From contig JAQWQN010000037.1 of NCBI GenBank assembly GCA_029244465.1, positions 1 through 7,256 on the forward strand: a stretch of 7,256 nt of DNA, given 5' to 3'. Positions 1 through 5,940 of this stretch are shown here, in pieces. The translations under genes were made by a program, and so were the position numbers. The stretch is from Pseudomonadales bacterium. Its GTDB lineage: Bacteria > Pseudomonadota > Gammaproteobacteria > Pseudomonadales > Azotimanducaceae. How positions within the stretch are numbered: the first letter of the stretch is position 1; the number at the start of each line of letters is the position of its first letter. Under the pieces are notes generated by a model. It saw nothing but the letters and a program-made list of their open reading frames with translations, was not told the DNA's origin and did no database searches.

Positions 1-287
1 TTCGGCATACGCTCCAACTTGTCCGCCAATCCCTGCACGATGGGCTCGAGTGCTTTCTTGAAATCGCGATGTAGCACTTCTGAGAGATCAGAGCCCGAGG
101 CGAACGAACGGCCACCTGCGCCCGTAAATGCCAGAACTCGAACAGCATCGTCATCTGCCGCCATATCTGCCGCAGTATGCAAATCATCAAGTGTCGCGAG
201 CGAAATCGCGTTGTGTTTGTCAGCCCGATTAATTGTAATCAGGGCAAGGGGTCCATCTACCTCGTAGAGGACATTTTCGAGCTCCAT
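1..287 (-). CDS. Enoyl-CoA hydratase/isomerase family protein, N-terminal part (truncated by window edge)
   Basis: Crotonase-fold enzyme acting on acyl-CoA thioesters in the cytoplasm, most likely 2-enoyl-CoA hydration or a related isomerisation. The first 95 residues are visible, starting at ATG 287 with MELENVLYEVDGPLALITIN. Family landmarks are the N-terminal beta strands ending in ITINR (17-21), the ADKHNAIS segment (22-29, equivalent to the usual RPexxNAlS), a VRVLAFTGAGGRSFASGSDL stretch (49-68) equivalent to the crotonase VxxGxGxxFxAGxDL oxyanion-hole motif, and a following helix. The first Ala of FAAG is retained but the second is Ser (FASG), a mild variation. The second catalytic region is beyond the window, so hydratase, isomerase and dehydratase members cannot be told apart. 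The start lies only 9 nt after the stop of the upstream AsmA-like gene, so the two are almost certainly co-transcribed. No strong Shine-Dalgarno is visible; translational coupling is likely. Confidence 0.9.
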   Translation of the reverse strand, partial: MELENVLYEVDGPLALITINRADKHNAISLATLDDLHTAADMAADDDAVRVLAFTGAGGRSFASGSDLSEVLHRDFKKALEPIVQGLADKLERMP

Positions 288-296
288 ACTATCAGG

Positions 297-1052
297 CTAC
301 TTTTTCTTGAAAAGATCCGAGATATTATCAACGCCAGGTACTTTGTCACGTAACTTTTCTAGCAGTCGGGTCTGTACCCCTTCAAGTTCCAGACCCTGAC
401 TGATGACAGCCTGCGTGATCGCTTGCGTGATAGGTATCAATAACTGCTCACCAACTTCGACCGCAGTAGCGCCTTTGGTCTTACGGCCAACCCCACTGAG
501 GTTGATTGGTGAGATCGTCATCTGCGACTCACCGAGCAAATCAGAATCAAGCTTTACGTCAGCGTTAGTGACGCTAAATCGATCTACAATGAATTTCGTT
601 TCCAACTCTGTAGATGCTGTTGCCGGACGCTCGTCGCGATCCCCCGAATTCGCTTCAAGATTCGCCATGAGCGCCTGAAAGTTGGTTTCTTTGCCGACAG
701 CAACCGCTGCTATAGAGGCACCGTCCACAAGCACCCTGTTGATGACAATAAGATCATCCGAAAGGTTGACCGTATCCAGCGTAATCTCGATACGGTCCAA
801 CGACATTGCAAAGGATCCCGCATAGCCCTGCCGATTGCCGACGACCAAATTTTGGATTTGCCCTTGGCCGGCGACATAATCAATATCAACGGCATCGACG
901 CTGATGTCGGCACCCAGGTATTCAGGGCCAAATTCTTCCACAGCCGTCTTAATCAGATCGCCGGAATAAAAGAAGAGATAGGCGCCAACGCCTGCAACTA
1001 CGAGTACCAGCATGAACACTAAGCTGCCGATGACTTTCGCGGTTTTTCCCAA
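297..1052 (-). CDS. Membrane-anchored AsmA-like protein of unknown function
   Basis: A 251-residue protein with a short basic N-terminus (GKTAK), one transmembrane helix at about residues 7-28 and a long beta-rich, presumably periplasmic domain ending in FKKK. After the anchor comes a DLIKTAVEEFGPEYLGADISV-like segment and then alternating short strands (VDIDYVAGQGQIQNLVVGN, DRIEITLDTVNL, VINRVLVDGASI). This is the pattern of the N-terminal beta-groove modules of AsmA/DUF748-like proteins, a family linked to outer-membrane homeostasis and lipid transport. The protein is far shorter than classical AsmA and holds only one such module. The start is TTG at 1052: a stop lies 8 codons upstream with no ATG or GTG between, and the next in-frame ATG (codon 14) would fall inside the membrane helix. 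It probably forms an operon with the enoyl-CoA hydratase 9 nt downstream. Family placement is by general pattern; the exact function is unknown. Confidence 0.8.
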   Translation of the reverse strand: MGKTAKVIGSLVFMLVLVVAGVGAYLFFYSGDLIKTAVEEFGPEYLGADISVDAVDIDYVAGQGQIQNLVVGNRQGYAGSFAMSLDRIEITLDTVNLSDDLIVINRVLVDGASIAAVAVGKETNFQALMANLEANSGDRDERPATASTELETKFIVDRFSVTNADVKLDSDLLGESQMTISPINLSGVGRKTKGATAVEVGEQLLIPITQAITQAVISQGLELEGVQTRLLEKLRDKVPGVDNISDLFKKK

Positions 1053-1645
1053 AGACGATTGTATTGCTTATTCGTTATCTAAGCGTTTAGCTTTTCATCT
1101 GTCCAATGAAACTTTGCACGGCAACGAGCAGCGGTTCAATTGTTCGTACCAAGCGGCTAGTGCCGACGCTATAGCAACCAACTCACCTTCAAGTGAGACG
1201 AGAGCTTCAAATAATCCAAACGCATCCCGCAGCCCTGCTTTGGTTTAGCCTACGGGACGGGAACCCGGACGACAGACGATCGGCGGAAACGCAGCATTCG
1301 CAACGAGATAATCGTGCTCTGGGTTCGGCACGATGCGCAGATGATTTTTACCGGCAGATCTTGCCTAATCGGGTGGTCCGCTGTCGTTTTTATGTCTGAG
1401 AAAATGCTCTGGAAAAAGAAAACCGCCGGCCTGGAGAGGGAACCGGCGGTTTTTATTGATCTCCTCAACAGTCGAGGAAGATCATCCTCTTCGGCTGCCA
1501 ACGCAGCGCCCGAGGTAAGGGGATTTATTGCATTGCTGCAATGTTGACATAGTGCACTCGTTTCGTTTCCGGATGATTTCGCAAACGGCCCTTTTTGTGA
1601 CAATTTGTTTCTAAAGGCTGCTAGAACAGGCGTTAGGTCGGACCT
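1053..1645. other. Gene-free stretch downstream of the two-component operon
   Basis: No convincing gene is seen in these 593 bases. Open frames on both strands have no recognisable protein pattern, and the longest minus-strand one (1250-1603) runs straight through a strong terminator. The region holds a hairpin at the kinase stop codon (1608-1652), a three-part complementary segment at 1462-1489, the bidirectional terminator at 1419-1453 and, to the left, presumably the promoter and 5' leader of the AsmA-like gene. No clear -35/-10 pair for that gene could be recognised. Confidence 0.6.
1411..1455 (-). terminator. Bidirectional Rho-independent terminator
   Basis: An 11-bp perfect inverted repeat, AAAACCGCCGG (1419-1429) with CCGGCGGTTTT (1443-1453), encloses a 13-nt loop. 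On the minus strand the stem is followed by TTTTCTTTTT, the expected U-tract, so it would end transcripts coming from the kinase operon about 190 nt past the kinase stop. On the plus strand the stem is also followed by a T run, so it can work in both directions. It insulates the kinase operon from the AsmA-like gene. Confidence 0.85.
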
Positions 1646-1652
1646 TTAGAAA
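1608..1652 (-). repeat. Long inverted repeat overlapping the kinase stop codon
   Basis: TTTCTAAAGG (1608-1617) and CCTTTAGAAA (1643-1652) are perfect 10-bp inverted copies separated by 25 nt. On the minus-strand mRNA the first arm contains the kinase UAA stop, so a hairpin would form right at the end of the coding region. No U-tract follows, so it is not a classical intrinsic terminator. It may protect the 3' end or slow ribosomes at the stop. The role is inferred; only the repeat is seen. Confidence 0.6.
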
Positions 1653-2956
1653 TCTATCGTAACGCGTGCGCCGCCACTCTCCGCCTGACCAACCTTGATG
1701 GCCCAATTGTGCGCTTGGCATAGCTGCGCCACTATGGCGAGCCCAAGACCGCTGCCGCCGGTAGCGCTACTGCGCGAGGTGTCGATTCTAAAAAAAGGCT
1801 GAAACACTTCCTCACGAAACTCTTCCGGGATTCCTGGACCGTTATCTGAAACCGCTATCTGGCCATCAAATATTTCCACTAAAACATCACCACCATGTTT
1901 GATCCCGTTAGAGATCAAGTTGATCAGTACCCTTCGAAACGCGCTGGGTGCAAGGACGCTCCGTTGCTCTGGACTACTCACGATCTCACTTCGTACTGAG
2001 GTTTCAAAGCTGGCGGCGATCTCTTGCACAAAGACCGCTACTTCCAATTCCTGTCCGACTTCCTTGGTACCCCGTGCAAAGCGTAGGGCATCTCCAATCA
2101 ACTCATCCATCGATTCCAAATTGCGCTCAAATCTTTCGACCAAGCGTTGATCCACATCTTCCGGCAATAGTGCCAAAGCGAGCCGCATTCGAGTGAGCGG
2201 CGTCCTCAAGTCGTGAGAAATTCCGGCTAATAATGTGGTCCGATTCGCCAACAAGATCGAGATTTCTCGAGCCATCGTATTGAAGTTTCGCGCAAGCGAA
2301 GCCAACTCCTGCGGCCCTGATTCAGGCAGCGGTTCAATCTCTTTCGTACCCCGAAAGTGTTCTGCTTGTTCAGCAACTTTCACGAGCGGTCGAGCTATCC
2401 GTTGCACAATAAACAACGACGTGAAGAAGACGATTGCCGCACCCAGCCCGACAATGACAATTGCCCCATATAACGGCTGTATGTCCTCGCGTTCAGCGGA
2501 GAAACCAACCTGCAGCTCATGCCCGCCCATGGCGACATCGACCCACAGAAGCTCATCACCCTGCAATAGCGTGACAGAATCAGTAAGGCGCTCAGACAGT
2601 TTCTGCTGCAGCAGATCAAAGTACCGCGCATCTTCCGTTACAGCGCTTGGTAGCGGTTGCTTTGCATCACTGATGATCAGGTCATGACTTTCTGCCATTT
2701 CTAACTCGAAATAGGGACGCGCACCAGGAGGTAGCTCGGCCCATGTTTGCGCAGTCAGAACTAATAGTGCGGCCTCATCATCGGCAGATCGTTCTGAGAT
2801 AGGATCAATCACAAAGGCATAAAGCGCCACCGTCGCAATCGCCGCGATTAACAGCGCACTGATCGCAAGAATCAAGTTTGTACGGACAAGTAATGTTAGC
2901 GGTCGGCGCGAACCTGGTGTCGCAGACAGTCCAGGGCTGACTTCAACCATCGCCAT
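1646..2956 (-). CDS. envZ: EnvZ-like sensor histidine kinase
   Basis: Inner-membrane sensor kinase of 436 residues, close to the 450 of E. coli EnvZ, partner of the adjacent OmpR-like regulator. Order of parts: short cytoplasmic tail; TM1 about 22-50; periplasmic sensor about 51-162; TM2 about 163-184; HAMP about 185-235; HisKA dimerisation domain with the H-box LLAGISHDLRTPLTRMRLAL and phospho-acceptor His248; HATPase_c with N-box (LINLISNGIKHG, Asn350), G1 (DNGPGIP, 371-377), F region (FQPFFRID) and G2 (GGSGLGLAI, 400-408). All catalytic motifs are intact. The SHDLRTPLTR box is the EnvZ type. The start is ATG 2956, overlapping the regulator stop by 14 bp (an ATG at 2950 is equally possible), which indicates translational coupling. 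A longer frame running to 3088 lies inside the regulator gene and is not used. The periplasmic part is not recognisably like E. coli EnvZ, so the stimulus may differ. Confidence 0.93.
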   Translation of the reverse strand: MAMVEVSPGLSATPGSRRPLTLLVRTNLILAISALLIAAIATVALYAFVIDPISERSADDEAALLVLTAQTWAELPPGARPYFELEMAESHDLIISDAKQPLPSAVTEDARYFDLLQQKLSERLTDSVTLLQGDELLWVDVAMGGHELQVGFSAEREDIQPLYGAIVIVGLGAAIVFFTSLFIVQRIARPLVKVAEQAEHFRGTKEIEPLPESGPQELASLARNFNTMAREISILLANRTTLLAGISHDLRTPLTRMRLALALLPEDVDQRLVERFERNLESMDELIGDALRFARGTKEVGQELEVAVFVQEIAASFETSVRSEIVSSPEQRSVLAPSAFRRVLINLISNGIKHGGDVLVEIFDGQIAVSDNGPGIPEEFREEVFQPFFRIDTSRSSATGGSGLGLAIVAQLCQAHNWAIKVGQAESGGARVTIDF

Positions 2957-3653
2957 TAGGGCAGAACATATACCCTTTGCCCCAGATGGTGCGGATGTAA
3001 GCGGGGTTTGCCGGATCCACCTCAAGCTTTGCCCGCAGACGCGTAACCCGCACATCAATGGAGCGATCGAACGGCGAACGTTCAGCACCTGTCAACAGAT
3101 CCAAAATCCGATCTCGATGCAGCACGGCATTAGGATGAGAAACGAGAATTTCTAACAAATCAAATTCGCCTGATGTCAACGGGACTTGATCGCCATCCTC
3201 GGTCAACCGATGCGCATTCATATCCAGCGCAAAAGGCCCGAACTTGACCTTTTCTCTCGGTGTTTGTTCCTCGCTGAGTTTTTGAGTCCGACGGAGAACC
3301 GCACGTACGCGCGCCAACAACTCCCTTGGGTTAAATGGTTTTGATAGATAGTCATCAGCACCCACTTCCAATCCGACAATACGATCGACATCTTCCCCTT
3401 GCGCCGACACGATGATGATCGGTAATTCGGCGTGTTGCTTAAGGCGCTGAGCGATACTTAAACCGTGCTCACCCGGCAACATGAGATCAAGAATAATCAG
3501 ATCAGGAAGCTTTTCCGTTAGGTAAGCGTCCATGGCTTCACCGGATTCAACACAGTGCACGTTAAATCCCTGCTGTTCAAGATAGGCTTGAGTCAGTTCG
3601 CGCAGTTCAGCATCGTCGTCAACGACCAATAGATTCGCTGTTTCAGCTTCCAT
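2943..3653 (-). CDS. ompR: OmpR-family response regulator
   Basis: Cytoplasmic transcription factor of 236 residues activated by phosphorylation from the kinase encoded just downstream. The receiver domain (about 6-120) shows the acidic pocket VDDD (Asp12-14), phospho-acceptor Asp56 in LIILDLMLPGEHG, Ser83 at the Thr/Ser switch position and Lys105 in DDYLSKPFNPRELLARVRAV. The C-terminal winged-helix DNA-binding domain (about 133-233) has the SGEFDLLEILVSHPNAVLHR start, the recognition-helix region SPFDRSIDVRVTRLRAKLE and the wing IRTIWGKGYMF. The RSIDV-x-xxRLR and KPFNPRELLAR signatures match OmpR itself rather than PhoB or CpxR. The start is ATG 3653, which leaves a complete receiver domain. 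It lies 27 nt downstream of the small exported protein gene, so the three genes probably share one transcript. The targets cannot be seen here. Confidence 0.95.
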   Translation of the reverse strand: MEAETANLLVVDDDAELRELTQAYLEQQGFNVHCVESGEAMDAYLTEKLPDLIILDLMLPGEHGLSIAQRLKQHAELPIIIVSAQGEDVDRIVGLEVGADDYLSKPFNPRELLARVRAVLRRTQKLSEEQTPREKVKFGPFALDMNAHRLTEDGDQVPLTSGEFDLLEILVSHPNAVLHRDRILDLLTGAERSPFDRSIDVRVTRLRAKLEVDPANPAYIRTIWGKGYMFCPNGDG

Positions 3654-3680
3654 TACCAGGGTACAGTTTTTGCGCGAAAG

Positions 3681-4229
3681 CTACGGCTCGAGCGCCGGTG
3701 ATTGTCGCTTAGCACCAACATTTTGCGCCTGATTGACAACGGTGCCAGCCTGATTAGCAGCCGATTCATCCGGACTTGTTTGATGACCCTGCCCTTGAGC
3801 GCGGCGTTCAAAACCAAAACCAAAGGTGATTCGTCCACTGGCCGGAGCCCCCCGTGTCGGTGTGCGCTTCTGAATAACTCTGGTTTGAACGACAACCGAA
3901 CCATCCGGCTTTCTACCATAGCGTCGTTGCACGACTGTACCAGTACCCTGCACCGGCATTCTACGAATCTGTCGCTTCAATTGTCGTTGTGCCGAAATTT
4001 TGGAGGCTTGCATCCGTGCCCGCACTTCATGCAGTACCAAGCGACGCTCGCTCGATGACAATTCATTCCAACGCGCAGTTAGCGCAGTGAGTTCCTCATC
4101 CGTCTTAATCGTTATATCGTCAGGCTACAGGCCACCATGCGCAAACGTTGCGCCCATGCAAAACACCATCGCCACCAGCGACGCAAAAGCGTCTCGAATA
4201 AAGCTATTTCTAAATCTAGAATCGTGCAT
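3681..4229 (-). CDS. Small exported protein of unknown function, frame interrupted by an in-frame UAG
   Basis: Not a recognised family. Read from ATG 4229, the frame gives an N-terminal signal-peptide-like segment (basic stretch with three Arg in the first 12 residues, then the hydrophobic AFASLVAMVFCMGATFA). A TAG at 4125-4127 (codon 35) follows, and then the same frame stays open for about 147 codons. The region straight after the TAG (PDDITIKTDEELTALTARWN...) is helical and charged and merges smoothly into the rest: a basic patch QRQLKRQIRRM, a QRRYGRKPDGSVVVQTRVI strand-rich part, a GRITFGFGFERR motif and a polar Gln/Asn-rich tail. A conventional caller would start at TTG 4061 and lose both the signal and the first helix. 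Causes may be a nonsense mutation, a sequence error or read-through; no frameshift is needed. It sits 27 nt upstream of the ompR-like gene, so a role in envelope sensing is possible but unproven. Confidence 0.6.
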
Positions 4230-4374
4230 AAACCTAATTAGCCAACCTAGCTACTTGTCTTGTCCTTTACTCAAGTGGCTTCTGTTTCTAACCGCGTAAT
4301 AACGGAGTCTGTATACATCTTCGATCTACAATCGCCGCTGTATGCGCGATTATTGTCCTACTTTGCTGTTGCCA

Positions 4375-4399
4375 ATCAATTTCAAGGTCGTATCAATTT
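4375..4399 (-). repeat. Spaced direct repeat AAATTGAT upstream of the two-component operon
   Basis: Two exact copies of ATCAATTT (4375-4382 and 4392-4399 on the plus strand; AAATTGAT on the minus) lie 17 nt apart, and a third ATCAAT (4441-4446) is nearby. Direct repeats near a promoter are the arrangement bound by OmpR-type winged-helix regulators, so autoregulation is possible. The period (17) differs from the roughly 10-11 nt typical of OmpR half-sites, so this is only a suggestion. Confidence 0.3.
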
Positions 4400-4431
4400 G
4401 TTTCCACAATACAGATAACCCGTCATATTTA

Positions 4432-4445
4432 TTGACAAATATCAA
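4432..4445 (-). promoter_or_regulatory. FNR/Anr-like binding site
   Basis: TTGACAAATATCAA matches the FNR/Anr consensus TTGAT-N4-ATCAA at 9 of 10 defined bases. On the minus strand a TATTGT hexamer is centred about 30 nt downstream, the spacing expected for a class II FNR-activated promoter (site near -41). This would place the two-component operon, with a leader of about 170 nt, under oxygen control. The site is seen; the regulation is inferred. Confidence 0.4.
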
Positions 4446-4472
4446 TCGCCCCCATTTTTGACAGACAAAAAG

Positions 4473-4520
4473 ATAGACAAAAAAAAGGGCCAGGCCGGCA
4501 AAGCGGATCTCGCCCTATTT
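4473..4520 (-). terminator. Terminator of the thiolase gene
   Basis: On the minus strand, AGGGC and GCCCT arms (plus coordinates 4512-4516 and 4486-4490) flank a GC-rich internal segment containing the palindrome GCCGGC, and the hairpin is followed by a run of eight T (4479-4486). It lies about 70-110 nt past the thiolase stop. The plus-strand side also ends in ATTTTT, so it may work in both directions. A neighbouring inverted pair, CGGGG (4528-4532) with CCCCG (4545-4549), may extend the structure. Confidence 0.65.
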
Positions 4521-4588
4521 TTCATACCGGGGCCGCTTTAGCAACCCCGATTTTTGCACAATCTCCTTACAGAGATTTAATGCACATA

Positions 4589-5773
4589 CTACGCAGCTTC
4601 AAAAAGCCCAGCAGCGCCCTGGCCACCACCGATGCACATTGTCACGACGCCATACTTTTGGTTCCGACGCTTCAGCTCGCGAAGCACTAAGCCAGTCTGA
4701 CGAGAGCCGGTCATACCAAATGGATGCCCAATAGAAATCGAACCACCGAGCACGTTATATTTCTCGTTGTCGATGTCGAGCGCATCACGACAGTACAAGC
4801 ACTGTGATGCGAATGCTTCATTCAATTCCCACAAATCAATGTCATCTTGACTCAAGCCTGCATTCTTCAAAAGACGAGGAATAGCAAAAACTGGACCAAT
4901 ACCCATTTCATCAGGCTCACACCCGGCAATGGTAAAGCCACGGAAAATCCCAAGAGGCTCGAGACCAAGCTGAGCTGCACGCTCTGCGCTCATCATCATT
5001 GTCATGGATGCACCATCAGACAACTGCGAAGCGTTACCGGCAGTTACGCTGCCATCTTCTTCAAAAGCTGGCGCCAACGAGGCAAGCCCTTCCAATGTCG
5101 TTTGTGGCCTGTTGCACTCATCGCGATCAACAGTCACTTCGACTTGGCTTTCTTCACCAGTCTCTTTGTCCACCTGCAGCATGGTTGCCTGCATCGGCAC
5201 GATTTCTTCACTGATCTTGCCAGACTCAACCGCCGCCGCGTAACGCTGCTGACTTTGCAACGCATACTCATCCTGCATTTCTCGAGTCACCTGATAGCGA
5301 CGAGCGACAACTTCAGCTGTGTTGCCCATAGCCATAAAAATATCTGGCTTTTCGTCAAGCAGACGCTGGTTTTGCTTTGATTTACCAGGCTCCTGCCGAT
5401 TACGCATTGAAATCGAATCAACACCACCTGCGATAGCAACTTCAGTTTGACCTGACGCAATTTGGTTCGCTGCAATAGCAATTGATTGCAAACCTGACGA
5501 ACAAAATCGGTTTATGCTGACACCCGCAGTGGATACAGGCAGCTTAGAAAGTATAACCGCAAGCCGTGCAAGGTTGCCGTCTTGCTCGCCGCCATGGCTC
5601 GCTGCACCAACGACAACATCTTCTACTTCGTCGGCACCAACATTACCGTTTCGCTCAAGCAGCGAATCGATACAGTGTGCCAACATGTCGTCGGAACGGG
5701 TCTGGTTAAAACTACCGCGGAAGGCTTTTGCCAAACCAGTCCGCACGCTATCTACGATGACTACATCGCGCAT
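4589..5773 (-). CDS. Acetyl-CoA acyltransferase (thiolase)
   Basis: Cytoplasmic thiolase of 394 residues, the normal full length for the family. It cleaves 3-ketoacyl-CoA with CoA in beta-oxidation or condenses two acetyl-CoA in the reverse direction. The catalytic set is complete: nucleophile Cys91 in INRFCSSGLQS, NEAF at 318-321, His350 in GGSISIGHPFGMTGSR and the second Cys380 in MCIGGGQG. The start is ATG 5773, with GAGGAG 6 nt upstream. The N-terminus MRDVVIVDSVRTGLAKAFRGSF is the usual thiolase opening. The gene stands alone on its strand, with its own terminator and no beta-oxidation partner next to it, so degradative (FadA/FadI-like) and biosynthetic (PhaA/AtoB-like) roles cannot be separated with certainty. 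The RTGLAKAFRGSF start and the SMRN/EPG insert region lean towards a broad-range acyl-CoA acyltransferase. Confidence 0.95.
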   Translation of the reverse strand: MRDVVIVDSVRTGLAKAFRGSFNQTRSDDMLAHCIDSLLERNGNVGADEVEDVVVGAASHGGEQDGNLARLAVILSKLPVSTAGVSINRFCSSGLQSIAIAANQIASGQTEVAIAGGVDSISMRNRQEPGKSKQNQRLLDEKPDIFMAMGNTAEVVARRYQVTREMQDEYALQSQQRYAAAVESGKISEEIVPMQATMLQVDKETGEESQVEVTVDRDECNRPQTTLEGLASLAPAFEEDGSVTAGNASQLSDGASMTMMMSAERAAQLGLEPLGIFRGFTIAGCEPDEMGIGPVFAIPRLLKNAGLSQDDIDLWELNEAFASQCLYCRDALDIDNEKYNVLGGSISIGHPFGMTGSRQTGLVLRELKRRNQKYGVVTMCIGGGQGAAGLFEAA

Positions 5774-5779
5774 TATGCA

Positions 5780-5785
5780 CTCCTC
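5780..5785 (-). promoter_or_regulatory. Ribosome binding site of the thiolase gene
   Basis: GAGGAG on the minus strand, 6 nt before ATG 5773. A strong Shine-Dalgarno that fixes the thiolase start. Confidence 0.8.
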
Positions 5786-5826
5786 AATTGGAAGTTATTT
5801 AAAAGTAAGTGTTCTCCCGGACCGAT

Positions 5827-5861
5827 CATAGTACCCAGAACCCATACATCGCGCTACTATG
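5827..5861. promoter_or_regulatory. Inverted repeat in the divergent thiolase/GPx intergenic region
   Basis: CATAGTA (5827-5833) and TACTATG (5855-5861) are perfect inverted copies with 21 nt between them. Each is flanked on its outer side by a CCGGA-like sequence (CCCGGA near 5817-5822, and TCCGGGG after the right arm). The position, about 54 nt upstream of the thiolase ATG and 80 nt upstream of GPx, suits an operator for a dimeric repressor or a transcript hairpin. The regulator is unknown. Confidence 0.35.
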
Positions 5862-5929
5862 TTCCGGGGCCACTGTTTTAACCAATAAGTGATATTGACG
5901 AGGCCCGATTTCTCAAGTATTCGCTCAGT

Positions 5930-5935
5930 AAGGAG
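5930..5935 (+). promoter_or_regulatory. Ribosome binding site of the GPx gene
   Basis: AAGGAG followed by 5 nt and ATG 5941. This near-ideal Shine-Dalgarno fixes the true GPx start, 35 codons before the TGA, and argues against any start downstream of the TGA. Confidence 0.85.
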
Positions 5936-5940
5936 ATACC

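Larger units (their letters stand above)
4230..4588. other. Intergenic region upstream of the two-component operon
   Basis: These 359 bases contain no gene. From right to left they hold the thiolase terminator (about 4473-4520), an FNR/Anr-like site (4432-4445) and a direct repeat of ATCAATTT (4375-4399). They also hold the likely promoter of the exported-protein/ompR/envZ unit. On the minus strand a -10-like TATTGT (4411-4406) is centred 30 nt from the FNR-like centre. A second candidate, TTGGCA (4375-4370) with AATAAT (4354-4349), has a short 15-bp spacer. Which is used cannot be decided from sequence. Confidence 0.5.

Noticed and set aside
1250..1603. Minus-strand frame of 117 codons in the gap
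   Set aside because: It passes through a strong intrinsic terminator and shows no recognisable protein pattern.
1646..3088. Kinase start at 3088 giving 480 residues
   Set aside because: The extra 44 residues overlap the response regulator DNA-binding domain and have no kinase-like pattern; ATG 2956 or 2950 gives the expected EnvZ length.
3653..3919. Minus-strand frame of 88 codons overlapping the exported protein gene
   Set aside because: It is out of frame with the better-supported gene and has no family pattern; it also ends right at the regulator start.
4125..4127. TAG as a pyrrolysine codon
   Set aside because: Pyrrolysine decoding is not expected in gammaproteobacteria, the site is at the end of a signal peptide rather than in a methyltransferase active site, and no Pyl genes are in view; mutation or leaky read-through is more likely.
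4847..5380. Plus-strand frame of 177 codons inside the thiolase gene
   Set aside because: Antisense to a highly conserved thiolase; a composition shadow.
5895..5923. TTGACG-17-TATTCG as a promoter for GPx
   Set aside because: The -10 is poor, and the predicted transcription start (about 5930) would fall at the ribosome binding site.
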